Origin: Fidelibacterota bacterium
GTDB taxonomy: Bacteria; Fidelibacterota; Marinisomatia; Marinisomatales; J089
Reading direction: 5' to 3'
Assembly (NCBI GenBank): GCA_003695105.1
Contig: RFIZ01000094.1
Span: 1-5,443, forward strand
DNA: 5,443 bases
Part shown: one piece after another, positions 1 through 5,443 of the stretch
Position numbering within the stretch: position 1 is the first letter of the stretch
Layout of the letters: each line of letters starts with the position of its first letter
The notes under the pieces: generated by a model
Told to the model about the DNA's origin: nothing
Database searches by the model: none
Seen by the model: only the letters and a program-made list of their open reading frames with translations
Translations under genes and position numbers: made by a program

Positions 1-2437
1 CATCCCGCAGGGCCACTCCCCGTTGAATTTTTTCGCTCAGAGTGAGGGGAAAGCCCGGGACATCGGACCCATCCGGATTGATGGCAAACAATTTTCCCGG
101 AGTGGAGTACCCGCCGAAAACGATTTCCAGATCGGCGTCATCGTCCAGATTGCCGATGGCCGGCGTCCCCATGAGATACTGACCGGCGGCATAGTCGGTT
201 TGGACCGTGCCGTCCGGATTCAGAATGACCAGGTGCTGGGCTTTGGACCCGATCACCAGTTCCACGTCTCCATCATGGTCCAGGTCCGCCACAGCCGGAG
301 AGCCCCAGATATCATCACCGGTGGCATAGGGAAAGCCATCCCGCTCTACTCCGTAGCGATCCAGAACGTGGAATGCGCCATCGTAATCGCCAAACAGGAT
401 TTCATTCGACCCGTCGCCGTCCACATCATAGACCAGGGGGCTGCTTTCGATCTGGGACGGATTGTCCACGGGCCACCCGGCCTGATTGAGTGTAACCGGA
501 ACCGTAAAGGGCAAGTCCACTGTGTACTCGGCTCCAGCTTCACCGGTGGCGGTTACATGGAGAACGAAATTAATCTCTCCCAGGGGAATCCCACTGGATA
601 CGGAAAACGCATACGTGTCGGTGATGTTCACCCCGATGGCCCCGGGGTTGATGTCGGGGTATTCCGCGGTGCTGTCCGTAATGGCCACTCCCACCGTATT
701 GGTTCGAAGAGTGCCCACTACATTTTGCGCCAACGCCCGGCCGATTTCATTCTGTAACAACACCCGTAATTGGACCGACTCCCCCGGATTCAGAATCTGA
801 TCACCGTCATCCTGAACCCAGACAAAAGAATGCGTATAATAATTCAACAGCGGCAGGTAACCGGCTCCGATGGCATTGTAAATATCCACCATCCCCGTAC
901 CCAGGCGTCCCTGGAGATAGTCTTCCGTATTCAGATCATAAATGAAAGGATCGGCCGTTTCCAGAATGCGGTTTTCCAATTCCACGTTCGTCCAGGAAGG
1001 ATAAAAAGCCTTCAGGAGCCCGATACAACTGGCGGCATTGGGACTGGCCATGGAAGAACCGTCCCAGGAAGCATACCCGGTACCGATGATCGTGCTTAAC
1101 ACGCCTTCTCCCGGAGCCGAGAGATCTACCGTCTCGTGGTAGGTGGCCCAGTGTCCCCAGACCCCATTACAGCCCATGGCCGCCACCGATATCACGTTGT
1201 CATAGCTGGACGGGTAGTGGGTGGAATACTGTTCCCCGTACGGGGGAGTATCCAGCCCGTTGCCGGCGGCCGCCACAATGACGGCGCCATAGGTATCATG
1301 GGCAATATTAACCTGAGACTGTTCATAATTGGAAAATCCGCCACCACCCCAACTCAAATTGATAATGGTAAACGTGCCGGCATAATAGCCTGCTTTGGCC
1401 GCATAGATCAGACCTGCATAGCCGTCGTTGACATACGGTTCTCCCGACTGCTGTTCACGGCTGCATTTCACCGGGATCATACTGGCATTGAAGGCCGTGG
1501 AAGCAATGCCGAGATTGTTGTCACTGGTGGCTGCCAGGATACCGGCCACGTGGGTGCCGTGAGCCCAGGTGGAGCCGTTGCCCACTCCCTGTTTGGCCAT
1601 GGGATCATTATCATCCACGCCGGCCCAGCCGGATAAATCCCAGCCAATGATATCGTCCGTGAATCCGTTACCGTCTCCGTCGTTATTGTCTACCAAAGGT
1701 GATCCGGTCTGGAGAGCATCCTGTAAATCGATTTCTCCATCGGAATTGAGATCCAGATTATTGGCCGTCAAATAGGCTACGATTTCCACACTGGTCACTT
1801 TGCCGCTGGAATCGGCATCCAGATCGGAAAACACCGATGAAGGGATTTCCCCCTGATTGACCCACACGTTATCCTGTAAATCGGGATGGGTATAGTCCAC
1901 ACCCGTATCGACGGACGCCAGAAGTACGGCCCGATCCCCGGGGGTTTGCCCCAAATCGATGAAATAATCCCAGGCCAAATCCGCCTTCACCGCCGGCAGA
2001 CTGCATTGTTGATAATAGCGGGTATCGTTGGGCGTGTAGTCGATCCGATGGATGTTTTCAAACTCCGCCGACAGGACGAAGGGCAATTGTTCCAGCTTAC
2101 TCTTGACGGTTTCGATCTCCGTCTGGCGGGCCGGATCCAGATAGACCCGATAAATCCGGTTGGAATATATGTCGCCGTCGTGATCCTGATCCGTGGCATG
2201 GGGAATCCAGGGTTCGATGCGAACGATACCGTTGGAATCGAAAAAGGTGTTCAAAGCGGGAAGATTCACTTCTACCGGTTCCTGAGCCCGGTGGATAGTG
2301 AGCGGTTTAACCATGGGTTTCAGACAGAAGAGAAAGGCATCGTCCCGCTGGTCGATCCGCTTTCCACTGGCGGCGAAAAGTACTGAGCCTCCCAGACAGA
2401 GGCTCAGTACCATCGCCCATAGGGCGCGAGTGTTCAT
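1..2437 (-). CDS. Secreted subtilisin-like (S8) serine protease with EF-hand pair and FG-GAP/VCBS-like repeats, 3' end outside window
   Basis: This is an exported serine endopeptidase of the subtilase family; 812 codons are visible with no stop. Residues 1-23 form a signal peptide (basic start, hydrophobic LWAMVLSLCLGG, likely cleavage near FAA). Residues 25-135 look like an I9-type inhibitory prodomain followed by the YTPND linker (134-138). The S8 domain spans about 140-525: catalytic Asp177 in SVDTGVDYTHPDL, His293 in HGTHVAGIL, oxyanion Asn393 in AAAGNG and Ser462 in GSSMASPNAA, all intact, so it should be active. Two EF-hand loops lie at 207-218 and 229-240, with another acidic loop at 250-262. 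An Ig-like domain (about 533-650, starting near DDGDQILNPGE) precedes propeller-type repeats from 664 to the edge. ATG at 2437 is chosen for its signal peptide and the AGGA seven bases upstream. It follows the cargo gene by 13 nt. A C-terminal T9SS sorting domain beyond the edge is expected but not seen. The S8 call is very secure; the substrate is unknown. Confidence 0.95.
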   Translation of the reverse strand, partial: MNTRALWAMVLSLCLGGSVLFAASGKRIDQRDDAFLFCLKPMVKPLTIHRAQEPVEVNLPALNTFFDSNGIVRIEPWIPHATDQDHDGDIYSNRIYRVYLDPARQTEIETVKSKLEQLPFVLSAEFENIHRIDYTPNDTRYYQQCSLPAVKADLAWDYFIDLGQTPGDRAVLLASVDTGVDYTHPDLQDNVWVNQGEIPSSVFSDLDADSSGKVTSVEIVAYLTANNLDLNSDGEIDLQDALQTGSPLVDNNDGDGNGFTDDIIGWDLSGWAGVDDNDPMAKQGVGNGSTWAHGTHVAGILAATSDNNLGIASTAFNASMIPVKCSREQQSGEPYVNDGYAGLIYAAKAGYYAGTFTIINLSWGGGGFSNYEQSQVNIAHDTYGAVIVAAAGNGLDTPPYGEQYSTHYPSSYDNVISVAAMGCNGVWGHWATYHETVDLSAPGEGVLSTIIGTGYASWDGSSMASPNAASCIGLLKAFYPSWTNVELENRILETADPFIYDLNTEDYLQGRLGTGMVDIYNAIGAGYLPLLNYYTHSFVWVQDDGDQILNPGESVQLRVLLQNEIGRALAQNVVGTLRTNTVGVAITDSTAEYPDINPGAIGVNITDTYAFSVSSGIPLGEINFVLHVTATGEAGAEYTVDLPFTVPVTLNQAGWPVDNPSQIESSPLVYDVDGDGSNEILFGDYDGAFHVLDRYGVERDGFPYATGDDIWGSPAVADLDHDGDVELVIGSKAQHLVILNPDGTVQTDYAAGQYLMGTPAIGNLDDDADLEIVFGGYSTPGKLFAINPDGSDVPGFPLTLSEKIQRGVALRD
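2..448 (-). repeat. FG-GAP/VCBS-type propeller repeats (at least three, cut by the window edge)
   Basis: Residues 664-812 contain three units of about 46 residues. Each begins S/T-P followed by a DxDxDG-like calcium loop: SSPLVYDVDGDGSNEILFG (665-683), GSPAVADLDHDGDVELVIG (712-730) and GTPAIGNLDDDADLEIVFG (757-775), each followed by a strand such as FHVLD, LVILNPDG or LFAINPDG. This is the repeat of integrin-type beta-propellers; a complete seven-blade propeller would extend well beyond the window. Confidence 0.85.
1718..1819 (-). other. EF-hand/dockerin-like calcium-binding pair inside the S8 catalytic domain
   Basis: Two loops of twelve residues fit the EF-hand pattern DxDxSGxVxxxE or DxNxDGxIDxxD: DADSSGKVTSVE (207-218) and DLNSDGEIDLQD (229-240), starting 22 residues apart as in dockerin repeats. 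They sit between catalytic Asp177 and His293, before the acidic loop DNNDGDGNGFTDD (250-262). Confidence 0.8.
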
Positions 2438-2444
2438 AGAAGGG

Positions 2445-2448
2445 TCCT
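2445..2448 (-). promoter_or_regulatory. Shine-Dalgarno of the protease gene inside the 13-nt intergenic gap
   Basis: The whole gap between the cargo stop codon (TAA, 2453-2451) and the protease ATG (2437) reads ACAGGACCCTTCT. AGGA sits seven bases before the start. The gap leaves no room for a terminator or promoter, so the two genes are very probably on one transcript. Confidence 0.6.
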
Positions 2449-2450
2449 GT

Positions 2451-5270
2451 TTATTTCATCAATATGATTTTTTGGGTGCGGATCTGATCTCCAAACTGGG
2501 CCAGCAGGAAATAGACGCCGCTGGGGAGATTGCGGGCATTCCAGGTCAGGGTATAGGTTCCCGCCGTGAACGAATCGTTCAGGATCTCGGCGACGATGCG
2601 ACCGGTAAGATCGGCCACCTGGATCGTAACCATCCCATCCCGGGGCACCGCAAAGGAAAATTGGGTACTGGGATTGAAAGGATTCGGATAGGCCGGGGCG
2701 AGCGCAAAGTGATCCGGCACTACTGACTCTTCTTCCGTTCCCAGCGACGGGACCACATAGGTCCGAATCATGACATTCCCGGTGTAGCCCAGGTTCGACA
2801 ACAGATCCCAGGTTGTACCGCCGTCAATGGAATAATAGGAATGACCCGAATCGGAACCGGTATCCAGTCCAATCGGGAGCGTCGTGCTCAATTCATTGAT
2901 CCCGACCCAGAAATCTCCCGGTACCGAAACATCTACCGGCAGGTCAAAGAAGTTCCAGCCGTCATTGCCGCCGGCCGTCAGCCGGGAATACAATTCCGCC
3001 CCGGGTACGCCGCCGTTGTCTTCGAATACCTTCAAATATAGCGCCCCACCGGAGCCGATCTGATACCAATTGATCCTGGTCAGGGTTCCTCCGGTTCCGG
3101 TCGTGAATTTCACCGCGGTGTAATTCCCGGCGCCCATATTGATCCCGGCTTCGGACGTACCGTCGTCATAGGCATATTCCACCCAGTCTGTATTCATGAC
3201 ATAAACACTGGCTTCATTGGAATAGGGGGATTCGCCGCTGGCATAGACCGCCGTCACCACGTAATAATTGTCGGCACCGATCATGGGATCGGTATCCGTA
3301 AAGCTGGCGGTGGGTGTGGAACCGATCTGGGTATAATCCTGGCCGCTGGTGAGGGAATGATAGACATTGTAGGTCACCGTCTCTCCACTGGATTGAACCC
3401 CGTCGGCGAAGATGGCGTAGTTGCCGTCCCAGGACGTTCCGGCCAGCGAAATCAGAGCCCCGCTTCCGTGGTAGCCATAGGCTGCCCCATAGGGATTGTC
3501 GAAATCCACCAGGACGAAAGGTTGGGTAGTGTCGTTGGCCGTCCAGCCCACATAAAAGTCGCCAATGACGGAAATACCTTCTCCGGAGACGTCATAACTC
3601 AAAATGGTGTCCATGGCCGAAGGAGTGAAATTGGGACTGGCCCAGATCAGGTTCTGGGAATTGTCCCAGACTTTGATCCGAATGGGCACCAACTGGCCGG
3701 TATAATCCACATTTCCGGAACTCAGGCCGTAGTAGATCGTCGTCAACTGTGTATTCAGGGGCGCATTGTATTGCATGGCCCAGCCGGAACCGGTGTCGGC
3801 GGAAATCCACAAATCCCCCGATCCGGGAACGAAGTACGGATAGGAGATATTGTTGATGTCGCCATAATAAAAGAGGGTTTCCGAAGGCTGGTTCAGGTCG
3901 TCCCAGGTGAGTTCCACCTGATTGTCGGCGTTGGCGGTGGCCGTCAGATTGGTCGGCGCCGCCAGGTAGGTTGTCTGGGAGATGGTGAAATTATCGATCA
4001 TAATCCCCGACCCGATGGGGCTGTCCTCATCGGATTCGAAATAAATCCGGAATTTCACGTCCATACCGGCGTAATCGTCCAGACGACCGTCGAGCCCGTT
4101 ATAACTGTCGGTGACGGAGGCCCATTCGGTGGGAGCGTCGGTGTAGACATAATTGCTGCCGGCCGGATCGTTATAGGGGTTGCTCATGGCATACCAGGTG
4201 GTCCCGCCGTCAATGGATATCTCCCAACCCCACCAGTCCACATTGGGAAAGGCGTCGTTATCGGAAAAATCGCCTTTCAACAGGAAATCGGCTTTGATTT
4301 CCCCTTCATCCGGCAGAGTGATCGTAGGTGAAATCAGGAAATCCAGCATATTGGGAACATAGGTATTGGAATCATTGGAGCAAATCATGGCGTGTGTCGG
4401 AGACGGCGCGTCTCCCGGTTCGCCCAGGTGCCAGATATCGCCGGCCACGGGGACCATACTGGAGGACGTCATCATGGTATCCACCCCGTCATTGAAGAAG
4501 GTTCCCAGGAGGATATTGTCCACGATCATTCCGAACAGGGAGGGATCGTCCTGAGTGGAATAGCCCGGATCGGAAGCGAAAGCAAACCGGATCCGCACAC
4601 TCTGGCGTTCATAGGAGGACAAATCGAAACTGGCGGACACCCAGCCGTTGGACGAGCCACCCCATCCGGGTACACCGGTGCCTTCACCGTGTTCAAAGCC
4701 GAAACTATACAGAGAAGTGGCGTTGTAGGCCGGGGTGCCGGAAATCACGGTCCAGGTGGCGCCGTTGTCGGTGCTGAGGCGAATATTGCAGCCGTCCCAG
4801 CCGTCATAACCCTGGGGTTCTCCACCGGGGGATTCCACGCTGTAATTCAGATCGAAGGTCAAGGCTCCACCGGCCGGAACCAGGATAGGATCCGTGTCCA
4901 GCACCAGGTAGGAGCTGTTGACGTATCCGTTGATGGTCGTGTCCCCCATCCACCAGGATAGGCCGGTACCGTCAGGAGTATTGAAATCGTCCAGGTGCCA
5001 CATGCCGGTAGGCAAAGTCCCGTCATGAGTGGTCCAGTCCCCCAGGCCATTCTCGAAAGTTTCTTCATAGGTCACCTGCGTGTCGCGCAGGGGATTCACT
5101 GTGGTGGGGGGAGCGAATTGTCCCGTGGACACCACGTGCGGGGTGACCCGCAATTCCCGCAGGGGTACAAACCGGCGGTTTTGATATTTGGTAGTCTCCG
5201 GCTGTCCGGCGGCCAGCAGCGATACCAGCGAGACAGCGGTTATGAAATATTGTAGCTTGGAACGATGCAT
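2451..5270 (-). CDS. T9SS type A cargo protein with MAM-like, FN3 and duplicated beta-sandwich domains (probable surface adhesin-like protein)
   Basis: This is a 939-residue exported protein with no recognisable catalytic site, so binding or adhesion is the likely role. Domains in order: signal peptide 1-22 (hydrophobic FITAVSLVSLLAAG); linker 23-67; MAM-like domain 1, about 68-256 (ETFENGLGDW to IVDNILLG); MAM-like domain 2, 257-433 (to IMIDNFTI); first half of an FN3, 436-460 (APTNLTATANADNQVELTW); sandwich domain A, about 466-624; second half of the FN3, 628-692 (TVTYNVYHSL to SPYSNEASVYV); sandwich domain B, 696-840; and T9SS type A sorting domain, 855-939 (AYPNPFNPST, GVYFLLAQ, KIILMK). 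Three Asp-box motifs (SxDxGxTW) occur at 166-173, 352-359 and 814-821. The frame opens further upstream at 5327, but ATG 5270 is preferred because it starts the signal peptide and follows GGGAGG at six bases. Its final sorting domain predicts passage across the outer membrane by T9SS and surface anchoring or release. Its binding target is unknown. Confidence 0.93.
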   Translation of the reverse strand: MHRSKLQYFITAVSLVSLLAAGQPETTKYQNRRFVPLRELRVTPHVVSTGQFAPPTTVNPLRDTQVTYEETFENGLGDWTTHDGTLPTGMWHLDDFNTPDGTGLSWWMGDTTINGYVNSSYLVLDTDPILVPAGGALTFDLNYSVESPGGEPQGYDGWDGCNIRLSTDNGATWTVISGTPAYNATSLYSFGFEHGEGTGVPGWGGSSNGWVSASFDLSSYERQSVRIRFAFASDPGYSTQDDPSLFGMIVDNILLGTFFNDGVDTMMTSSSMVPVAGDIWHLGEPGDAPSPTHAMICSNDSNTYVPNMLDFLISPTITLPDEGEIKADFLLKGDFSDNDAFPNVDWWGWEISIDGGTTWYAMSNPYNDPAGSNYVYTDAPTEWASVTDSYNGLDGRLDDYAGMDVKFRIYFESDEDSPIGSGIMIDNFTISQTTYLAAPTNLTATANADNQVELTWDDLNQPSETLFYYGDINNISYPYFVPGSGDLWISADTGSGWAMQYNAPLNTQLTTIYYGLSSGNVDYTGQLVPIRIKVWDNSQNLIWASPNFTPSAMDTILSYDVSGEGISVIGDFYVGWTANDTTQPFVLVDFDNPYGAAYGYHGSGALISLAGTSWDGNYAIFADGVQSSGETVTYNVYHSLTSGQDYTQIGSTPTASFTDTDPMIGADNYYVVTAVYASGESPYSNEASVYVMNTDWVEYAYDDGTSEAGINMGAGNYTAVKFTTGTGGTLTRINWYQIGSGGALYLKVFEDNGGVPGAELYSRLTAGGNDGWNFFDLPVDVSVPGDFWVGINELSTTLPIGLDTGSDSGHSYYSIDGGTTWDLLSNLGYTGNVMIRTYVVPSLGTEEESVVPDHFALAPAYPNPFNPSTQFSFAVPRDGMVTIQVADLTGRIVAEILNDSFTAGTYTLTWNARNLPSGVYFLLAQFGDQIRTQKIILMK
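2454..2708 (-). other. T9SS type A C-terminal sorting domain
   Basis: Residues 855-939 hold YPNPFNPST (861-869), an LxG turn, LPSGVYFLLAQ (915-925) and the basic end KIILMK. This is the conserved Por secretion C-terminal domain recognised by the T9SS translocon and normally removed by the PorU-type sortase when cargo is attached to the surface. Confidence 0.93.
2751..3185 (-). repeat. Beta-sandwich domain copy B, between FN3 and sorting domain
   Basis: Residues 696-840 begin with EYAYDDGTSEAG and match copy A through ALYLKVFEDNGG (743-754), VDVSVPGDFWVGI (779-791), the intact Asp-box SIDGGTTW (814-821) and the closing strand NVMIRTYV (832-839). This copy keeps the aspartate lost in copy A. 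Confidence 0.6.
3399..3875 (-). repeat. Beta-sandwich domain copy A, nested inside the FN3 domain
   Basis: Residues 466-624 separate the two halves of an FN3 fold. Landmarks shared with copy B, in order, are PIRIKVWDNSQN (529-540), VSGEGISVIGDFYVGW (561-576), a degenerate Asp-box SLAGTSW (608-614) that lacks the aspartate, and the closing strand NYAIFA. I do not have a certain family name for this domain; it appears to be a jelly-roll module frequent in T9SS cargo. Confidence 0.55.
3972..5069 (-). repeat. Tandem pair of MAM-like domains in the cargo protein
   Basis: Residues 68-256 and 257-433 are two diverged copies of one beta-sandwich type. Matching landmarks in the same order are MWHLDDF (90-96) and IWHLGEP (279-285), the Asp-boxes STDNGATW (166-173) and SIDGGTTW (352-359), and the closing strands GMIVDNILLG (247-256) and GIMIDNFTIS (422-431). 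Landmark spacing between copies is 175-189 residues. Such domains resemble the MAM-like modules of immune inhibitor A-type proteins and 'choice-of-anchor J' domains of T9SS cargo, and usually bind carbohydrate or protein ligands. Confidence 0.7.
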
Positions 5271-5275
5271 GAGTT

Positions 5276-5281
5276 TCCTCC
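5276..5281 (-). promoter_or_regulatory. Strong Shine-Dalgarno of the T9SS cargo gene
   Basis: On the minus strand GGGAGG lies six to seven bases before ATG 5270 (GGGAGGAAACTCATG). It decides the start: the upstream in-frame ATG at 5327 has no comparable site and would add 19 residues before the signal peptide. Confidence 0.8.
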
Positions 5282-5304
5282 CGCTTGATTCGTTAAATAG
5301 TTGG

Positions 5305-5336
5305 GAAAGGTACGGAATTGAAAGCAATCAATCAAT
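5305..5336 (-). promoter_or_regulatory. Possible FCB/Bacteroidetes-type promoter upstream of the cargo gene
   Basis: On the minus strand an ATTG (5336-5333) is followed after 20 bases by TACCTTTC (5312-5305). The known Bacteroidetes housekeeping promoter has TTTG near -33 and TAnnTTTG near -7, separated by about 19-21 bases, so this matches seven of eight positions of the -7 element and three of four of the -33 element. It lies 35 bases upstream of ATG 5270, a reasonable leader length. Short AT-rich matches arise by chance, and the cargo gene may instead be read through from the barrel gene. Confidence 0.25.
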
Positions 5337-5350
5337 GGCTTGAGGCCATC

Positions 5351-5443
5351 TCAGAATCCGATCCTGAGCGACACCTGATGGGTGTTTTTCAGCACCCCGT
5401 AACTGGCAAACGCATAATCCACATCCACCACCATCCGGCCCAC
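5351..5443 (-). CDS. C-terminal 30 residues of a PorV/UPF0164-like outer membrane beta-barrel protein (partial)
   Basis: Only the last 30 codons and a TGA stop lie in the window; the 5' end is past the right edge. The peptide contains VVDVDYAFASYG, then a short turn with KNTHQ, then VSLRIGF. Alternating hydrophobic residues in two short strands and a terminal phenylalanine fit the last beta-hairpin and export signal of an outer membrane barrel. The pattern DYAFxxYGxLxNTHxxSLxxxF is, from memory, the usual end of PorV/PorQ (UPF0164) proteins in FCB-group bacteria. PorV is the T9SS component that carries cargo to the attachment complex, which fits the T9SS cargo gene 80 nt downstream. With so little sequence it could be another FadL-related or general barrel; a membrane barrel is more certain than PorV itself. 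Confidence 0.68.
   Translation of the reverse strand: MGRMVVDVDYAFASYGVLKNTHQVSLRIGF

Noticed and set aside
781..811. Imperfect palindrome around GGATTCAGAATCTGATC as a regulatory site
   Set aside because: It lies within the coding sequence for QILNPGES of the Ig-like domain, and a similar GGATTCAGAAT at 217-227 encodes ILNPDG, so protein repetition explains it.
2396..2398. Lipoprotein signal at Cys14 of the protease
   Set aside because: The residue before the cysteine is leucine (LSLC), which does not fit a lipobox; a standard signal peptidase I site near residues 22-23 fits better.
3357..4331. Long plus-strand open frame (324 codons) opposite the cargo gene, and the 244-codon one at 23-757
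   Set aside because: Both are antisense to strongly supported genes. Their products are rich in I, G, V, R and H with no domain, no signal peptide and no convincing ribosome site; they arise because the minus-strand genes avoid certain codons.
3972..5069. Cargo protein as an M6/immune inhibitor A metalloprotease, because its MAM-like domains resemble those of that family
   Set aside because: No HExxH zinc motif or other catalytic set is present in the 939 residues; only the accessory domains are similar.
5271..5327. Upstream start for the cargo protein at 5327
   Set aside because: It would place 19 mostly polar residues before the signal peptide and lacks a ribosome site, whereas ATG 5270 has GGGAGG at proper distance.
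5335..5349. Hairpin ATGGC-CTCAA-GCCAT just after the barrel stop codon as a terminator
   Set aside because: The stem is only five pairs and is followed by TGATTGATTGC rather than a run of T, so intrinsic termination is unlikely.

Overview
The window carries three co-directional minus-strand genes, packed tightly and probably co-transcribed. In transcription order (high to low coordinates) they are: the last 30 codons of an outer-membrane beta-barrel gene (5443-5351); a complete gene for a 939-residue secreted multidomain protein ending in a type IX secretion system (T9SS) type A sorting domain (5270-2451); and a 5'-complete gene for a subtilisin-family (S8) serine protease that runs off the left edge after 812 codons (2437-1). 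The protease frame has no stop codon inside the window.

Organism: the C-terminal signature YPNPFNPST...GVYFLLAQFG...KIILMK, the YTPND linker before the protease domain, the calcium-binding acidic loops and the FG-GAP-like repeats are typical of secreted proteins in the Fibrobacteres-Chlorobi-Bacteroidetes (FCB) superphylum and its neighbours (Marinimicrobia, KSB1, Ignavibacteria, Calditrichaeota, Cloacimonetes). The exact phylum cannot be fixed from this window. Codon use and base composition look uniform across the genes, with no sign of recent transfer.

Layout: 1-2437 is the protease, with a signal peptide, prodomain, S8 domain with an intact Asp/His/Asn/Ser set, an Ig-like domain and at least three propeller-type repeats. 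2438-2450 is a 13-nt gap holding a Shine-Dalgarno sequence. 2451-5270 is the adhesin-like cargo protein, with a signal peptide, two tandem MAM-like (choice-of-anchor J-like) domains, a fibronectin type III (FN3) domain that appears split by an inserted beta-sandwich, a second copy of that sandwich, and the sorting domain. 5271-5350 is an 80-nt spacer with a strong Shine-Dalgarno sequence and a possible FCB-type promoter. 5351-5443 is the end of a PorV/UPF0164-like barrel.

Working together: in T9SS organisms PorV-type barrels escort cargo with C-terminal sorting domains to the cell surface. A barrel of that kind directly upstream of a T9SS cargo gene and an exported protease suggests an export and surface-attachment module, possibly for extracellular protein breakdown. 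This is inference from gene order. No RNA genes, CRISPR arrays, insertion sequences or attachment sites were seen, and no non-coding stretch exceeds 80 nt. The most unusual structure is protein-level: the nested FN3 with its duplicated sandwich domain, and an EF-hand/dockerin-like pair inside the protease catalytic domain.
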